Shown one piece after another: positions 11,668 to 20,834 of a DNA stretch of 57,900 nucleotides. Source of the stretch: Entamoeba histolytica HM-1:IMSS (lineage: Eukaryota; Evosea; Mastigamoebida; Endamoebidae). The first letter of the stretch is position 1, and each line of letters opens with the position of its first letter. The translations under genes and the position numbers were made by a program. The notes under the pieces were generated by a model that was not told the origin of the DNA, did no database searches, and saw only the letters and a program-made list of their open reading frames with translations. The stretch spans positions 1-57,900 of the forward strand of contig NW_001914943.1 in assembly GCF_000208925.1 (NCBI RefSeq). The letters are read 5' to 3'.

Positions 11668-13161
11668 ATGTTTTATACTGCTCTTCTCTTCTTTTTAAAT
11701 CTTGTTTTTGGTAAAGATGTACTGATAACTGAAGACTTATTTAGGACTATTCTTGATGAAAGCTTTATTACTGTTGTTGGTTTTCACAAAGGAGATAATA
11801 ATACTGTTAATCAATTAAAGGAATTAGAAAAAAAATTATCAAATTCAGTCATCACTTATCTTGATATTAATTGTAATGAAAATGAAATTATCTGTACTTC
11901 ACATAGTATTCATAAATGTCCTGTATTTGCTATTTACCATCAGTTTATTAGTACTTTTTATGATAAAATTGACGACGTTTTAATCAATGATTTACAAAAT
12001 ATCATTTATGGAATAAGAGAGATTAATTCAACAGAATTAAATAAAATGATTTCAAATAACCAAACGTTCGTATTACTTCAGTATACATCTCAAGAAATTA
12101 TTAAGGATTTTTTGTTTCTAGCAAGGGGTGTTCGAAGAATTCCTTTTTATAGTATAAATGATACTCATAAATCTCTTATTCTTTATAATGATGAATTTAC
12201 ACCTTTACAACTTCCATTAGATTTAGATATGAACATACTTTTTAGAGCTATCAATTCCTATGCAAACCCAATTGTTTCAAGTTTAAATGCAAATATAATT
12301 AAAAGAAATTTTAGAAATAGAGACATTATAGTTTTCTACAACAATGAAATCAATGAAAATGATCTTGTAGAATTAAAAAAAATTGCTTTGGAAAATTATC
12401 TTTGGTTAGTTACTTATGTTGATAACAAAAATGAAATACTTGATTTATTACCTGTCAAAGAAGCTCCTGCTGTCTTTTCTTATTCAATGAAAACATTAGA
12501 ACCAACTATTCCATTGAAATTATCTGAAGAAGGAAAATGGTCAGAGATTAGAGAGTATATTAAAAGATGTAGTAATGGTAGTGTAGAACAATTCATAAAA
12601 AATAGTGATCCAATTGATGAAAATAAGCAAGGGTTAGTTCATGAAATTAATGCTAAGCAACTAGAAGCATACAAACATGATTATAAAGATTTAATTTTGT
12701 TAGTTTGTGATAGTGTTTCTGAAGATTGTATTAAAGCAAAGAAAGAGCTTGATATTGCTGCTAATATGCTTGTAAAATATAAATATACTGAATTAGCATT
12801 TATTGATATAGATAAAAATACTGTTAAAACATGTACATCACAATATCCAATGATTGTTATGTATTCGGGAATTACGGAACGGTCATGTTTTAGTGATAAT
12901 AGACCAATTACTGCTCAAGTTATTGTGACATTAGCAAGAGAAAGAGGGATATTTACTATTCGATTAAATTCATTTAATCCAGAGATAGAAATGATAGACC
13001 CACAAGAGGCACTTAAATTGAGAAAAGAGTTATTAAAAGAGCGTGCTGATTTAGAAAAATCTTCAGAGTTTAGTTCTGTTTTAAGTTCATGGAAATCTTT
13101 TATTAAAAGAAAAGATAATTTATATAAGGCTAAAAACTTCATCAGAATACTTAATGATTAA
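11668..13161 (+). CDS. Secreted/ER thioredoxin-fold protein, PDI-like without CXXC
   Basis: 497 aa. It starts with a signal peptide (MFYTALLFFLNLVFG). Residues ~17-105 look like a thioredoxin fold: a VVGFHKGD strand where PDIs have the WCGHC site, and a KCPVFAIYH segment typical of the cis-proline loop. A second such unit lies near 345-410 (LILLVCDSVSEDC ... QYPMIVMY). In both the CXXC motif is absent; the second has two Cys separated by six residues. It is therefore probably a non-catalytic PDI relative, a chaperone or binding protein of the secretory pathway. There is no C-terminal KDEL-type signal (ends RILND). The start ATG fits the short 5' leaders of Entamoeba. It converges with the next gene, with 55 bp between stops. 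Confidence 0.65.
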   Translation: MFYTALLFFLNLVFGKDVLITEDLFRTILDESFITVVGFHKGDNNTVNQLKELEKKLSNSVITYLDINCNENEIICTSHSIHKCPVFAIYHQFISTFYDKIDDVLINDLQNIIYGIREINSTELNKMISNNQTFVLLQYTSQEIIKDFLFLARGVRRIPFYSINDTHKSLILYNDEFTPLQLPLDLDMNILFRAINSYANPIVSSLNANIIKRNFRNRDIIVFYNNEINENDLVELKKIALENYLWLVTYVDNKNEILDLLPVKEAPAVFSYSMKTLEPTIPLKLSEEGKWSEIREYIKRCSNGSVEQFIKNSDPIDENKQGLVHEINAKQLEAYKHDYKDLILLVCDSVSEDCIKAKKELDIAANMLVKYKYTELAFIDIDKNTVKTCTSQYPMIVMYSGITERSCFSDNRPITAQVIVTLARERGIFTIRLNSFNPEIEMIDPQEALKLRKELLKERADLEKSSEFSSVLSSWKSFIKRKDNLYKAKNFIRILND

Positions 13162-13216
13162 AGGTAAAAAAAAAAATTGAATTAAACTAAACATTTATTT
13201 TTTTTTTGAAATAATA

Positions 13217-16129
13217 TTATTCAATTAAAAATGACAATGGATTAGTTAAAACAGTTGAAAGAAAATGAATAAATGGACTAATTTTTGTTGGATTATAACA
13301 TCTAAAAATGTGAGGAGCAAAACGAGTAACTAATATTATTTTATCTTCTCCCATTTCTATTAATTTCTTAAGAAAAGAAATTAAATAAAAAAAGAGACGA
13401 CGATATTCATCAGGAGTTGCAAATTTAATAATTTGATTGATTTTTGAATCATTTAATACAGAAGAATTTTCTGATATATTATAATATATACAACATTCAT
13501 GTAGTCCTGATATAAACATTAATGAGGCGTCACAAAAGAGTTGTATTGGTCCATTTGGAAATGGTGATTCAGTATTTAATGAATGAATAACACTTCTCAT
13601 TTCTTGTGAAGTGTATACTGATGGACGAATTTCAACAAAACAAGATTGTTGATAATGATCAATAATGTAATTTGTTAATCGATATAATTCCTTTGGAATA
13701 TAAAATGGAACTATACTATAATTAATTTCTTTATTAATACTTCCTAATAATGGACGAGCAAGTCGATTTAATGATTCTAGTCTCATTCCAATAACACTTG
13801 TTGGTGTCTTAGCAATAACACTAAATGAAATGGATTGAGAATGATTATCTCCTAACCAAATATTAATTTTTTTTAATAACAAATTACGGTCTTGATACAT
13901 CCAAGCTTGAGCTTGACTAATATAAACTTGAATAGGAATATTTATTGAACTTTTACCTTCAAGAATACCAATTACTCCTTCACATTGGTTTATTGTTAAC
14001 CAATCTTCATGATACTCAGATTGATTGCTTTCTTCAATTTGATACTTTACATCAAATTTTCCATTATTTTTCAATACAATAGTAGTTGTATATTGTTTTA
14101 ATAATTCAACATTGTCAATAGTAATAATATTTGGTTCAACACTTACATTAGGAATAATAACATTTATATATTTTTTACTTACTTCATCTAAATAGTGTTG
14201 TATTTCTTGTTTCTTTGTTTGGTCAATACATTGTAAATCTAAACTCATAAAACAAGTAACTGGTTTATGATCAGAAGTATATAATTCATGACTGGTATAT
14301 TCTTTTGCTTCAACAAAATGTCTATTTTCTGTTTTCCATAAAACTCTATCACACCATGAAGGAATTCTATTTTCTTTATACTCATTATTTTCTCCTATTT
14401 TAATTTTAAATGTTGGACCAAAATTAATAAGAGCCTCATAAAAATTATGAAAAGCTTGTTTTCTTCTAATAGAATTTAGTAATTGATCATTCTTTGCAAG
14501 TTCTATATAATCTTTCTTTATCATATTTTTACGAACTTCATTATCAGACATTTCAATTCTATAATTTAAATCACCCATCCAAATCACTATATCATGTTGT
14601 AATAAGTTAACTTTTTTATTACACCTTGAAATATTATCATAATATGAAATTTTCATTTTACTAATTTCAGCCCAATCTTCATTTCTTTTATTCCAAAACT
14701 CTTGATGAGCTGCTAAATGACTAACAACAAAACAAATAGTAGAATCATAAACTTTCATTCTATAAGCAACTCCTCCTTTATTGGCTAATGCTCCACTCAT
14801 AGCTCCAACTCTTATATTTTCAAATCCAACTTCACTAATTTCATTTTGAATTTTTGTGTTAAAAAATACATATAACACAACTCCACAAAGTTGATAATAT
14901 CCTAATTTCTCATACCGTAACTTTCCTCTATTAAGTGATTGGTATAATATCTGTTCATACTGAATAGACTTATCACTAAACTTTTTCCCTGTGATAATTG
15001 CATCAACACTCATTTCTAATTCTTGCATTCCACAAACTACAATATCTGGATTAAATCGAATACCATCAGTCCATTCATCAATTTCACGTCTTGTAAATAC
15101 AGATTGATTTACATTCCATGTACATGCTAATACACCAATTTGTTTTGCATTAGCATAAAATGGTAAATAATTCAAAATATTTTCTTTTTTCCATTGTTCT
15201 TTGTCAGATACAAAATGACGAATATCATTATATAAATTTAAATTATTTGCTATTTCTTGTCTTGAAGGTTCAATTCCATAAACAATCCAATTTATTGGTT
15301 GTATTGGATTAAATATATTCGAGTGTGGTGTTTTTATTGTAAAATGTGGTTTATCTAAATACTCTTGAGGCATAATAGAATATTGATAAAAAGCATTAGC
15401 AATAGAAGAAATACTTGTTGGTCTAAGAGTAATTGCATTACGTTTAGGTTTAGTACTAAATACATCAAAACTACTTTTAGTGAGACTGTTTGAGTTTGTT
15501 CTTTTTCCAATTGTTAATGGTCTTGTCATTGTTGTATTAGAAATACCATCATTTATTTTATTAGGTTGAGAAGTACTTGTTACTGCTCTATCTGATTGAT
15601 TATTTATTTTTGAATAAAATGCTTTTTTAAACATAAATTCTTGAGACTCTTCTTTAGTACTAATAGGTTGAGAAGAAGATAATTCATTTAATTGAAGACT
15701 AGCACTTTTAGATGGAACAACTGTTAAAGTACTTCTTTGAGAATGACGAGGAGAAAACATTTTAGGTTCACTATTAAAAGCATCTTGAAAGAGAGGTCTA
15801 CGTCTTGGGATTGGTTTTGGAATAGACTTAACATTTATTTCTGGTTTAATTTGGTCAAAGTCTTGAGGTTTTTCATCAAAAACTAATTGACCAAATTTTA
15901 CTTTTGGTTTTGTAGAAAATATTGTTCGAGGGGTTAGTTGTTTTTGTTCTTTTTCAAAAGAAAATAGATTTATATTTAATTGGATATCAGCCTTTTTTAG
16001 TTTTAATTGATTTTCTGTTTGTTCTTCTTCAGATTGAAATGGAAGTATATCATTGTCTTCATTTTTAGCTAAATTTTCTGAAGAAACAAATTGATTAAGA
16101 GCGAAATGAGATTGTAATTCTTGAGACAT
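13217..16129 (-). CDS. Inositol polyphosphate 5-phosphatase, OCRL/INPP5B type
   Basis: 970 aa, starting at the ATG at 16129; an upstream in-frame TTG at 16138 is unlikely to be used. The N-terminal ~290 residues are Ser/Thr-rich and probably disordered. The 5-phosphatase catalytic domain (~330-640) shows TWNVNQ, GMQELE, GGVAYRM, VSHLAAHQ, WMGDLNYRIE, PSWCDRVLW and TSDHKPV, all family signatures including the catalytic Asn, Asp and His residues. It is followed by an ASH/MSP-like beta domain (~660-770) and a RhoGAP-like C-terminal domain (~790-970), the architecture of OCRL and INPP5B. These enzymes remove the 5-phosphate from PI(4,5)P2/PIP3 on endosomes, Golgi and phagosomes and bind Rab GTPases. 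The RhoGAP arginine is not obvious to me, as in human OCRL, where the domain is inactive. Confidence 0.9.
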   Translation of the reverse strand: MSQELQSHFALNQFVSSENLAKNEDNDILPFQSEEEQTENQLKLKKADIQLNINLFSFEKEQKQLTPRTIFSTKPKVKFGQLVFDEKPQDFDQIKPEINVKSIPKPIPRRRPLFQDAFNSEPKMFSPRHSQRSTLTVVPSKSASLQLNELSSSQPISTKEESQEFMFKKAFYSKINNQSDRAVTSTSQPNKINDGISNTTMTRPLTIGKRTNSNSLTKSSFDVFSTKPKRNAITLRPTSISSIANAFYQYSIMPQEYLDKPHFTIKTPHSNIFNPIQPINWIVYGIEPSRQEIANNLNLYNDIRHFVSDKEQWKKENILNYLPFYANAKQIGVLACTWNVNQSVFTRREIDEWTDGIRFNPDIVVCGMQELEMSVDAIITGKKFSDKSIQYEQILYQSLNRGKLRYEKLGYYQLCGVVLYVFFNTKIQNEISEVGFENIRVGAMSGALANKGGVAYRMKVYDSTICFVVSHLAAHQEFWNKRNEDWAEISKMKISYYDNISRCNKKVNLLQHDIVIWMGDLNYRIEMSDNEVRKNMIKKDYIELAKNDQLLNSIRRKQAFHNFYEALINFGPTFKIKIGENNEYKENRIPSWCDRVLWKTENRHFVEAKEYTSHELYTSDHKPVTCFMSLDLQCIDQTKKQEIQHYLDEVSKKYINVIIPNVSVEPNIITIDNVELLKQYTTTIVLKNNGKFDVKYQIEESNQSEYHEDWLTINQCEGVIGILEGKSSINIPIQVYISQAQAWMYQDRNLLLKKINIWLGDNHSQSISFSVIAKTPTSVIGMRLESLNRLARPLLGSINKEINYSIVPFYIPKELYRLTNYIIDHYQQSCFVEIRPSVYTSQEMRSVIHSLNTESPFPNGPIQLFCDASLMFISGLHECCIYYNISENSSVLNDSKINQIIKFATPDEYRRLFFYLISFLKKLIEMGEDKIILVTRFAPHIFRCYNPTKISPFIHFLSTVLTNPLSFLIE

Positions 16130-16376
16130 TTTAAACAATAGTTGTACAATGATTAACTAGATTATTTAAGTTCAAAGAATGAATGATTATTGAAATTGTT
16201 AAGTGTTTCTTCATTATCAACAAGTAGAGAATAACACAAATTAATGTAAATTAATATTTATGTTATTTAAAGAATCTATTTTTAAAGTTAAAAGGAGAAT
16301 TATTATTGAAAGGATAAAAACGGTATTAAAAACCAGTAAATGGTGTTTTAATTTTCATCTCATATTTGGCAGTTTC

Positions 16377-16829
16377 ATGTCAGATAAAAAGAAAAGGGGT
16401 TTCAAAAATGAACCAACTGACACTTCAAGTAGTTCAAACTTGGTTTATGATAAACAATTTTGTGAAATTTTCAAGAAAAATGTATTAAACTTGGTTAATG
16501 ACTTAAAAACCTTAAAAGAAACAATGAAAACTGCAGAATCACTTATTCATTCGATTAATGACCAAATTAGTTCAATTTATAGTACTGATGGAGATTCTAT
16601 TATTCAAGATGAAGTACAACAATTCTTAAGTTCAACTGAAGGAATATCATTTAAAACTATTCCTTTAATTCAAAATGAATTATTTTGTTGTGAATCTTTT
16701 TATAAAGAATTATCAAAAAAATTACCTCGAATGTCTAATGAACAAATACAATGTATTGCTAACCAAAGATATGACATGTTGGATCCTATCATTCTATTAG
16801 TTTGTATTTTGTACGATTGTTTATTTTGA
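16377..16829 (+). CDS. Helical hypothetical protein or 5' exon of the RGS gene
   Basis: 150 aa if read to its own stop. I chose the ATG at 16377 (MSDKKKRG...) rather than the one at 16260, because a TATTAAAAA box lies ~45-50 nt upstream and the region between 16260 and 16377 has non-coding composition. The protein has Ser-rich residues 1-20, then helical segments (VNDLKTLKETMKTAESL). No domain is recognised. It may not be a separate gene: a GTTTGT donor at 16800 in phase 0 can join to a TTGTAG acceptor at 16944 in frame with the RGS protein. That would replace the odd hydrophobic tail VCILYDCLF and give a ~724-aa product. I favour the joined model moderately. Confidence 0.55.
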   Translation: MSDKKKRGFKNEPTDTSSSSNLVYDKQFCEIFKKNVLNLVNDLKTLKETMKTAESLIHSINDQISSIYSTDGDSIIQDEVQQFLSSTEGISFKTIPLIQNELFCCESFYKELSKKLPRMSNEQIQCIANQRYDMLDPIILLVCILYDCLF

Positions 16830-16944
16830 TATTAAAGAGTAAATATTTTCATATTAAAAATACTCTTCTTCTATTTATTTTTTTTTTCCTTCTATTCAAA
16901 ATCGAATATTTTTTTTTGTTATGAATATTTGACTTAAATTGTAG
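16800..16944 (+). other. Candidate intron (GTTTGT...TTGTAG, 145 nt)
   Basis: The donor matches the Entamoeba consensus used by the three clearer introns in this window. The acceptor TAG is preceded by T-rich sequence, and the exons join in phase 0. It is longer than the other introns here (46-77 nt). No TATTTAAA box is visible just upstream of 16948, which supports the join. Confidence 0.5.
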
Positions 16945-16947
16945 TAT

Positions 16948-18696
16948 ATGAAACTTGTTGTTAATTTAACAGGAGAAAAAGCAGTTTCTTTCAAAGGTTT
17001 AATGTATAATGCTGTCCAAGATGGTTTAAGTATTCCAAAAACATTAAAATTATTAACAACATTTAAATCTATTGTAGAAAGTAGAATTGGTTCATTATAT
17101 TTAGAAAAGTATTTAAAAGGAACTGGAGAAGAAAGAAATGTTCAATTTTTCCGTTCTGCTTTTATTTATGCTAAAATTAAAACAGCAAATGTAAGGGAAT
17201 GGGTTTGTAGAAAAATATATGAAGAATTTATTAGCGTTGGTTCAGAAAAAGAAATTTCAATTACACAAACTATTAGAAATAGAATTCTTGTTCAATACGC
17301 TCAAGGATGTGACCAAAATATTTTTGAAGAAGCTAAAAATTATGTTTTTCAAGAAATGAACTCTAAAAATCTCTTTGAAAGATTCCAAGCTTCTCCTTGT
17401 TTTAAAGAACTCATTTGTAGAGTAACACCGGTTTTAGTTGATGGAGTTTCTGCAACTGACCCAATAGAAATTCCATGTGAAGAAGAAACATTTGTTAGAG
17501 TTGCTAAGTATTTAATTCCTTATAATCTTGTCAGCTATACAGAAGTATTTGTTCGTCTTGGATATACAACTCCTCAAATTATGTCTTTACTTACTGAAAA
17601 AGAAGTAGATAAATTAACTACTAATGATGTAGATAGAGGAAGACTTAAGGAATTTTGTGAAATTTGTAAAGAAAATAAATTAGAACAATCAAAAGCTTTA
17701 ACAAAAGAAGCAATAACTAAAGTTCCTACTATTCAAGAGAATTTTATAAAATATGCAGAACATACAAATGGAAATATTAAAAATACTCTTGCATTCTTAA
17801 ATTATATTAAAAATACTGAACCTCAACAAATGACAGTCTCTCAAATATTAACTCGTGCTGAAATGGCATTTGTAGAATTAAAATCAAAGCATCATGTTGC
17901 TTATAGATTATTAAAAAAATGTGACGATGTACAAGAAATGCAACCATTATTACCTCAATGCAAAAATGCCCTTATTAGTCTTTTACTTGATGAACAATTA
18001 GAAGAATATAATGTATCTAATTTCTGGAAACCTCAAACAAGAAGTAATGCAAAAGTTCAAAAACAATCTTCTAAAGTAAAGTTAAGTAAAACGCCTGAAT
18101 TAATAAATGAACCAGAAGAACAAATTAAAAGATCAATTACACCTCTTGGAAGTGAATCATTACATGACCTTATGGTTGATGATATTGTTGGAGAGGATGA
18201 AGACATTAAGAGTACAAACTTCCTTGTTGCATCATGCAGAAGAGCAACAGAAAAAGACTTAAGACTTTCATTACAATATAATCCTGAAGACAATATTATT
18301 GGGTCTCAAAAAACAGAAACAAAAATTAATCAAACAATCACTAAGATTAAAGGAATTATTTTACCTAAATTATCTAAAATGAAAACTCAATTATTAAATA
18401 CTTCTTGCCAAAAGGAATTGGATCTTTATAACAGAATATTAGCTAATTTCGTTGAGTTTGTACACATGCTTGGAGAAGAAGTTAATCCATTAGAAAATAA
18501 AAACTTTAATATTAAAATAGCTGATGGAAGTCTAAGAACTAATGTTATAGTTTCGTTAAATCAACTTGATGCTATTCAAGTTTCTTGTGACACTATTTTA
18601 CAAGAATTAAATTCATTACTTGTTCAAATAAGAACAACTAATACCACCGTTGTCAAATATCAAAATGTTGTACAACGTATTTCTGATGCTCTCTAA
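16948..18696 (+). CDS. RGS-domain protein with SAM-like segment
   Basis: 582 aa from this ATG. Residues ~33-150 fit an RGS domain: a helical bundle with NVQFFRSAFIYAK and IFEEAKNYVFQEMNSKNLFERFQASPCFKEL, the latter matching the hallmark FEEAQ...M..DSF.RFL.S..Y.EL helix pair. Residues ~195-245 (YTEVFVRLGYTTPQIMSLLTEKEVDKL) resemble a SAM-like bundle. The rest is helical with a charged linker (~355-430). RGS proteins speed up GTP hydrolysis by heterotrimeric G-alpha subunits, and Entamoeba has such G proteins. It is probably cytosolic or membrane-recruited. It may have an extra N-terminal exon at 16377-16799. Confidence 0.65.
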   Translation: MKLVVNLTGEKAVSFKGLMYNAVQDGLSIPKTLKLLTTFKSIVESRIGSLYLEKYLKGTGEERNVQFFRSAFIYAKIKTANVREWVCRKIYEEFISVGSEKEISITQTIRNRILVQYAQGCDQNIFEEAKNYVFQEMNSKNLFERFQASPCFKELICRVTPVLVDGVSATDPIEIPCEEETFVRVAKYLIPYNLVSYTEVFVRLGYTTPQIMSLLTEKEVDKLTTNDVDRGRLKEFCEICKENKLEQSKALTKEAITKVPTIQENFIKYAEHTNGNIKNTLAFLNYIKNTEPQQMTVSQILTRAEMAFVELKSKHHVAYRLLKKCDDVQEMQPLLPQCKNALISLLLDEQLEEYNVSNFWKPQTRSNAKVQKQSSKVKLSKTPELINEPEEQIKRSITPLGSESLHDLMVDDIVGEDEDIKSTNFLVASCRRATEKDLRLSLQYNPEDNIIGSQKTETKINQTITKIKGIILPKLSKMKTQLLNTSCQKELDLYNRILANFVEFVHMLGEEVNPLENKNFNIKIADGSLRTNVIVSLNQLDAIQVSCDTILQELNSLLVQIRTTNTTVVKYQNVVQRISDAL

Positions 18697-18797
18697 ATTC
18701 AGAAGAGACACGATAAACAACATAAATTGATTTTTCTTCATACTTTTCCTTTCATAAAAAGAAAACTTTAAAAAAAAAAAAAATAAATAAAAAGAAT

Positions 18798-20327
18798 ATG
18801 AACGTAAGAGAAAAGGCTTCTAATTGTTCTACCAAGTCTTTTCCTAATGCAAAGTCAATGAATATTAAATGTCAAAATATTGTTCAGCATTGGGGAGTTA
18901 TCTGGTCTAATTTATATAGTATGATAGAATCAACTAATAAAATGATTTTAACAAAAAATAAATGGTGTTATCGTGACTTAACATTTAAAATGGCTCATCC
19001 ATCAAGTCATATTTCATCTTTTAATATTAAACTCTTTCCTGATTATTACGAAAAACAACTCCATATTCAATACAACAATCCCACATTACCAAGACTTCAT
19101 AGTCAAAGTACAATTGAAAAATATTGTATGAACCAATACCTTAAATCTATTTCTATGAAAACTTCTTTGTCTCAAATACCAGCAAAATCAGTGAAAGACC
19201 GTCACGAAAAAATTCCTACATACTATATGTATAACTACGGCACTATTAAGTTTAATAATCAGAGTTATGAAGATATTGTTTTTACAATTCATATTCCTTG
19301 TATGTGTGCTTGGGAACGAGAAGAATACCCTATAATATCTTCTACATTTTCTATGCTTATTCCACATGAAATGGAAATATCAAGTAATACATTTCTATGG
19401 GATGTTTTTTTAGATAATCTGAATAAACTATTCTTCGACTTTCAGTTGAGTCATTGTGAATATGAGACTGAAGACACAAGTTATCATTCATTAACTGGAT
19501 CCTTAACTAAATGTATTAATCATTTTGATGAATATCTTCTTGCTTTAACTATTCCTAAAAAGAAAAAAGAATTAAAACAAACTCCTTTTATTCCATCATA
19601 TGAATTTCTTCAAAAAGTAATTGCAAGCCATATTATTTCACATTATACTCTTATTGTATCAGATGTCCCATCTTCTAGCCAATACATTTATGACCTTTTA
19701 TATCCTTTAGACCAAGCTAATTTATATAACCAACCTAATACCCAACCTTTATCACAGAAAATTATTTCTATTCCAAATCCATTTTTCAGAACAATATGTT
19801 TAACCTCTTTCACTGAAGAACAATATTTTATCCTACCTTATCCTTTCTGTGTTATTGATCCAGTTAGTCAAACTGTTGGACGTTCTTTAACACAAAGTAT
19901 ATCCCGTTACTTCATTCAACGTCAAAACTATTTTATGACATACGCCTCAAAAAAACTCTTCATTCCACAATTTGTTCCAACTATAAAAGTACTTCCTGAA
20001 TTACTTAATCCTCCATCTGCACAAATCCTTTCTCCGTATATTCTTCTTGTGTTAAACTTGTTACAACAAAATAAATCTTTAGTAATTAGTTCTGTTTTGT
20101 TACAATTATTAAATTCATGTTCTTTAAAAGCTCACTTGATATCTGAATTACTTAAGAAATTAAGTGCTAAATACAATGATGGGACAATAACCCCATTCAT
20201 TGTTAATGAATTGGAACATCAAATGGGTTGTGATATTGAAAGCTTAAGAGTAATCTTAGGATCTTATAAATTTACTGAACCACATTTTGTTGGGATGATT
20301 ATTGATGGAATCGAAAAGTCTGTGTGA
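18798..20327 (+). CDS. C9orf72-like DENN-module protein (copy 1)
   Basis: 509 aa. Aligned by eye with human C9orf72 the order of blocks is kept. QHWGVIWSNLYSMIE corresponds to the AYWDNILGPRV block, YYMYNYGTIKF...IVFTIHIP to the early beta strands, and SMLIPHEMEISS to the SIILPQTELSF block. YHSLTGSLTKCINHFDEYL corresponds to MLTGEVIPVMELL, FLQKVIASHIISHYTLIVSDVPSS to FLLNAISSHLQTCGCSVVVGSSA, YPFCVIDPVSQTVG to YPTTHIDVDVNTVK, and DIESLRVILGSYKF to DLNIIMALAEKIKP. This covers the longin, DENN and C-terminal helical parts, so it looks full length (human 481 aa). C9orf72 works with SMCR8 as a GAP-type complex in endolysosomal traffic and autophagy. The specific role here is unknown. A paralogue is encoded at 46586-48498. 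Confidence 0.75.
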   Translation: MNVREKASNCSTKSFPNAKSMNIKCQNIVQHWGVIWSNLYSMIESTNKMILTKNKWCYRDLTFKMAHPSSHISSFNIKLFPDYYEKQLHIQYNNPTLPRLHSQSTIEKYCMNQYLKSISMKTSLSQIPAKSVKDRHEKIPTYYMYNYGTIKFNNQSYEDIVFTIHIPCMCAWEREEYPIISSTFSMLIPHEMEISSNTFLWDVFLDNLNKLFFDFQLSHCEYETEDTSYHSLTGSLTKCINHFDEYLLALTIPKKKKELKQTPFIPSYEFLQKVIASHIISHYTLIVSDVPSSSQYIYDLLYPLDQANLYNQPNTQPLSQKIISIPNPFFRTICLTSFTEEQYFILPYPFCVIDPVSQTVGRSLTQSISRYFIQRQNYFMTYASKKLFIPQFVPTIKVLPELLNPPSAQILSPYILLVLNLLQQNKSLVISSVLLQLLNSCSLKAHLISELLKKLSAKYNDGTITPFIVNELEHQMGCDIESLRVILGSYKFTEPHFVGMIIDGIEKSV

Positions 20328-20834
20328 AATGTGTATCATCTAAAACCAGTATTTCAACAACAAATTTAACATCTTTCTTATGAATTTCATTTCATAAAAA
20401 TCATGTTATTATCAATTTTTTACTACTCAAAAACAAATTTAAAAAATATGAAACATAAAGAAAAGAAGTATTTATAATCAAAATACTAAAAATATCAATA
20501 CGAAATTTGTCATAATTTACTTAAATCTATTAAAAATTCTGTTAATGATAATAACTCCCCATTTCTTCTTGTTTTAATATATTTCTTTATTCTTGTAAAA
20601 AAAATAACAAAATTGCATAACACAAACTGTTTAACTCTAAATTTTAAATTCTTGTTTTTTGAATATAAATTATTCTATAACAAAAACGAAGATAGTATGT
20701 TTTTAGATATAAAAAAAAAAGATTAAATATTTATGGAAGTATTATTTTATGTGAATTTTTATTCATCCAGAATAAGTAAAGTAAAAAACATTTAAGATTA
20801 GATGAAAAAAAAAACCAGAAGAGATAATATTCAA
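20328..20834. other. Intergenic spacer between convergent genes
   Basis: About 500 bp of AT-rich DNA between the C9orf72-like and importin alpha stops. I see no gene or repeat. Confidence 0.5.
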
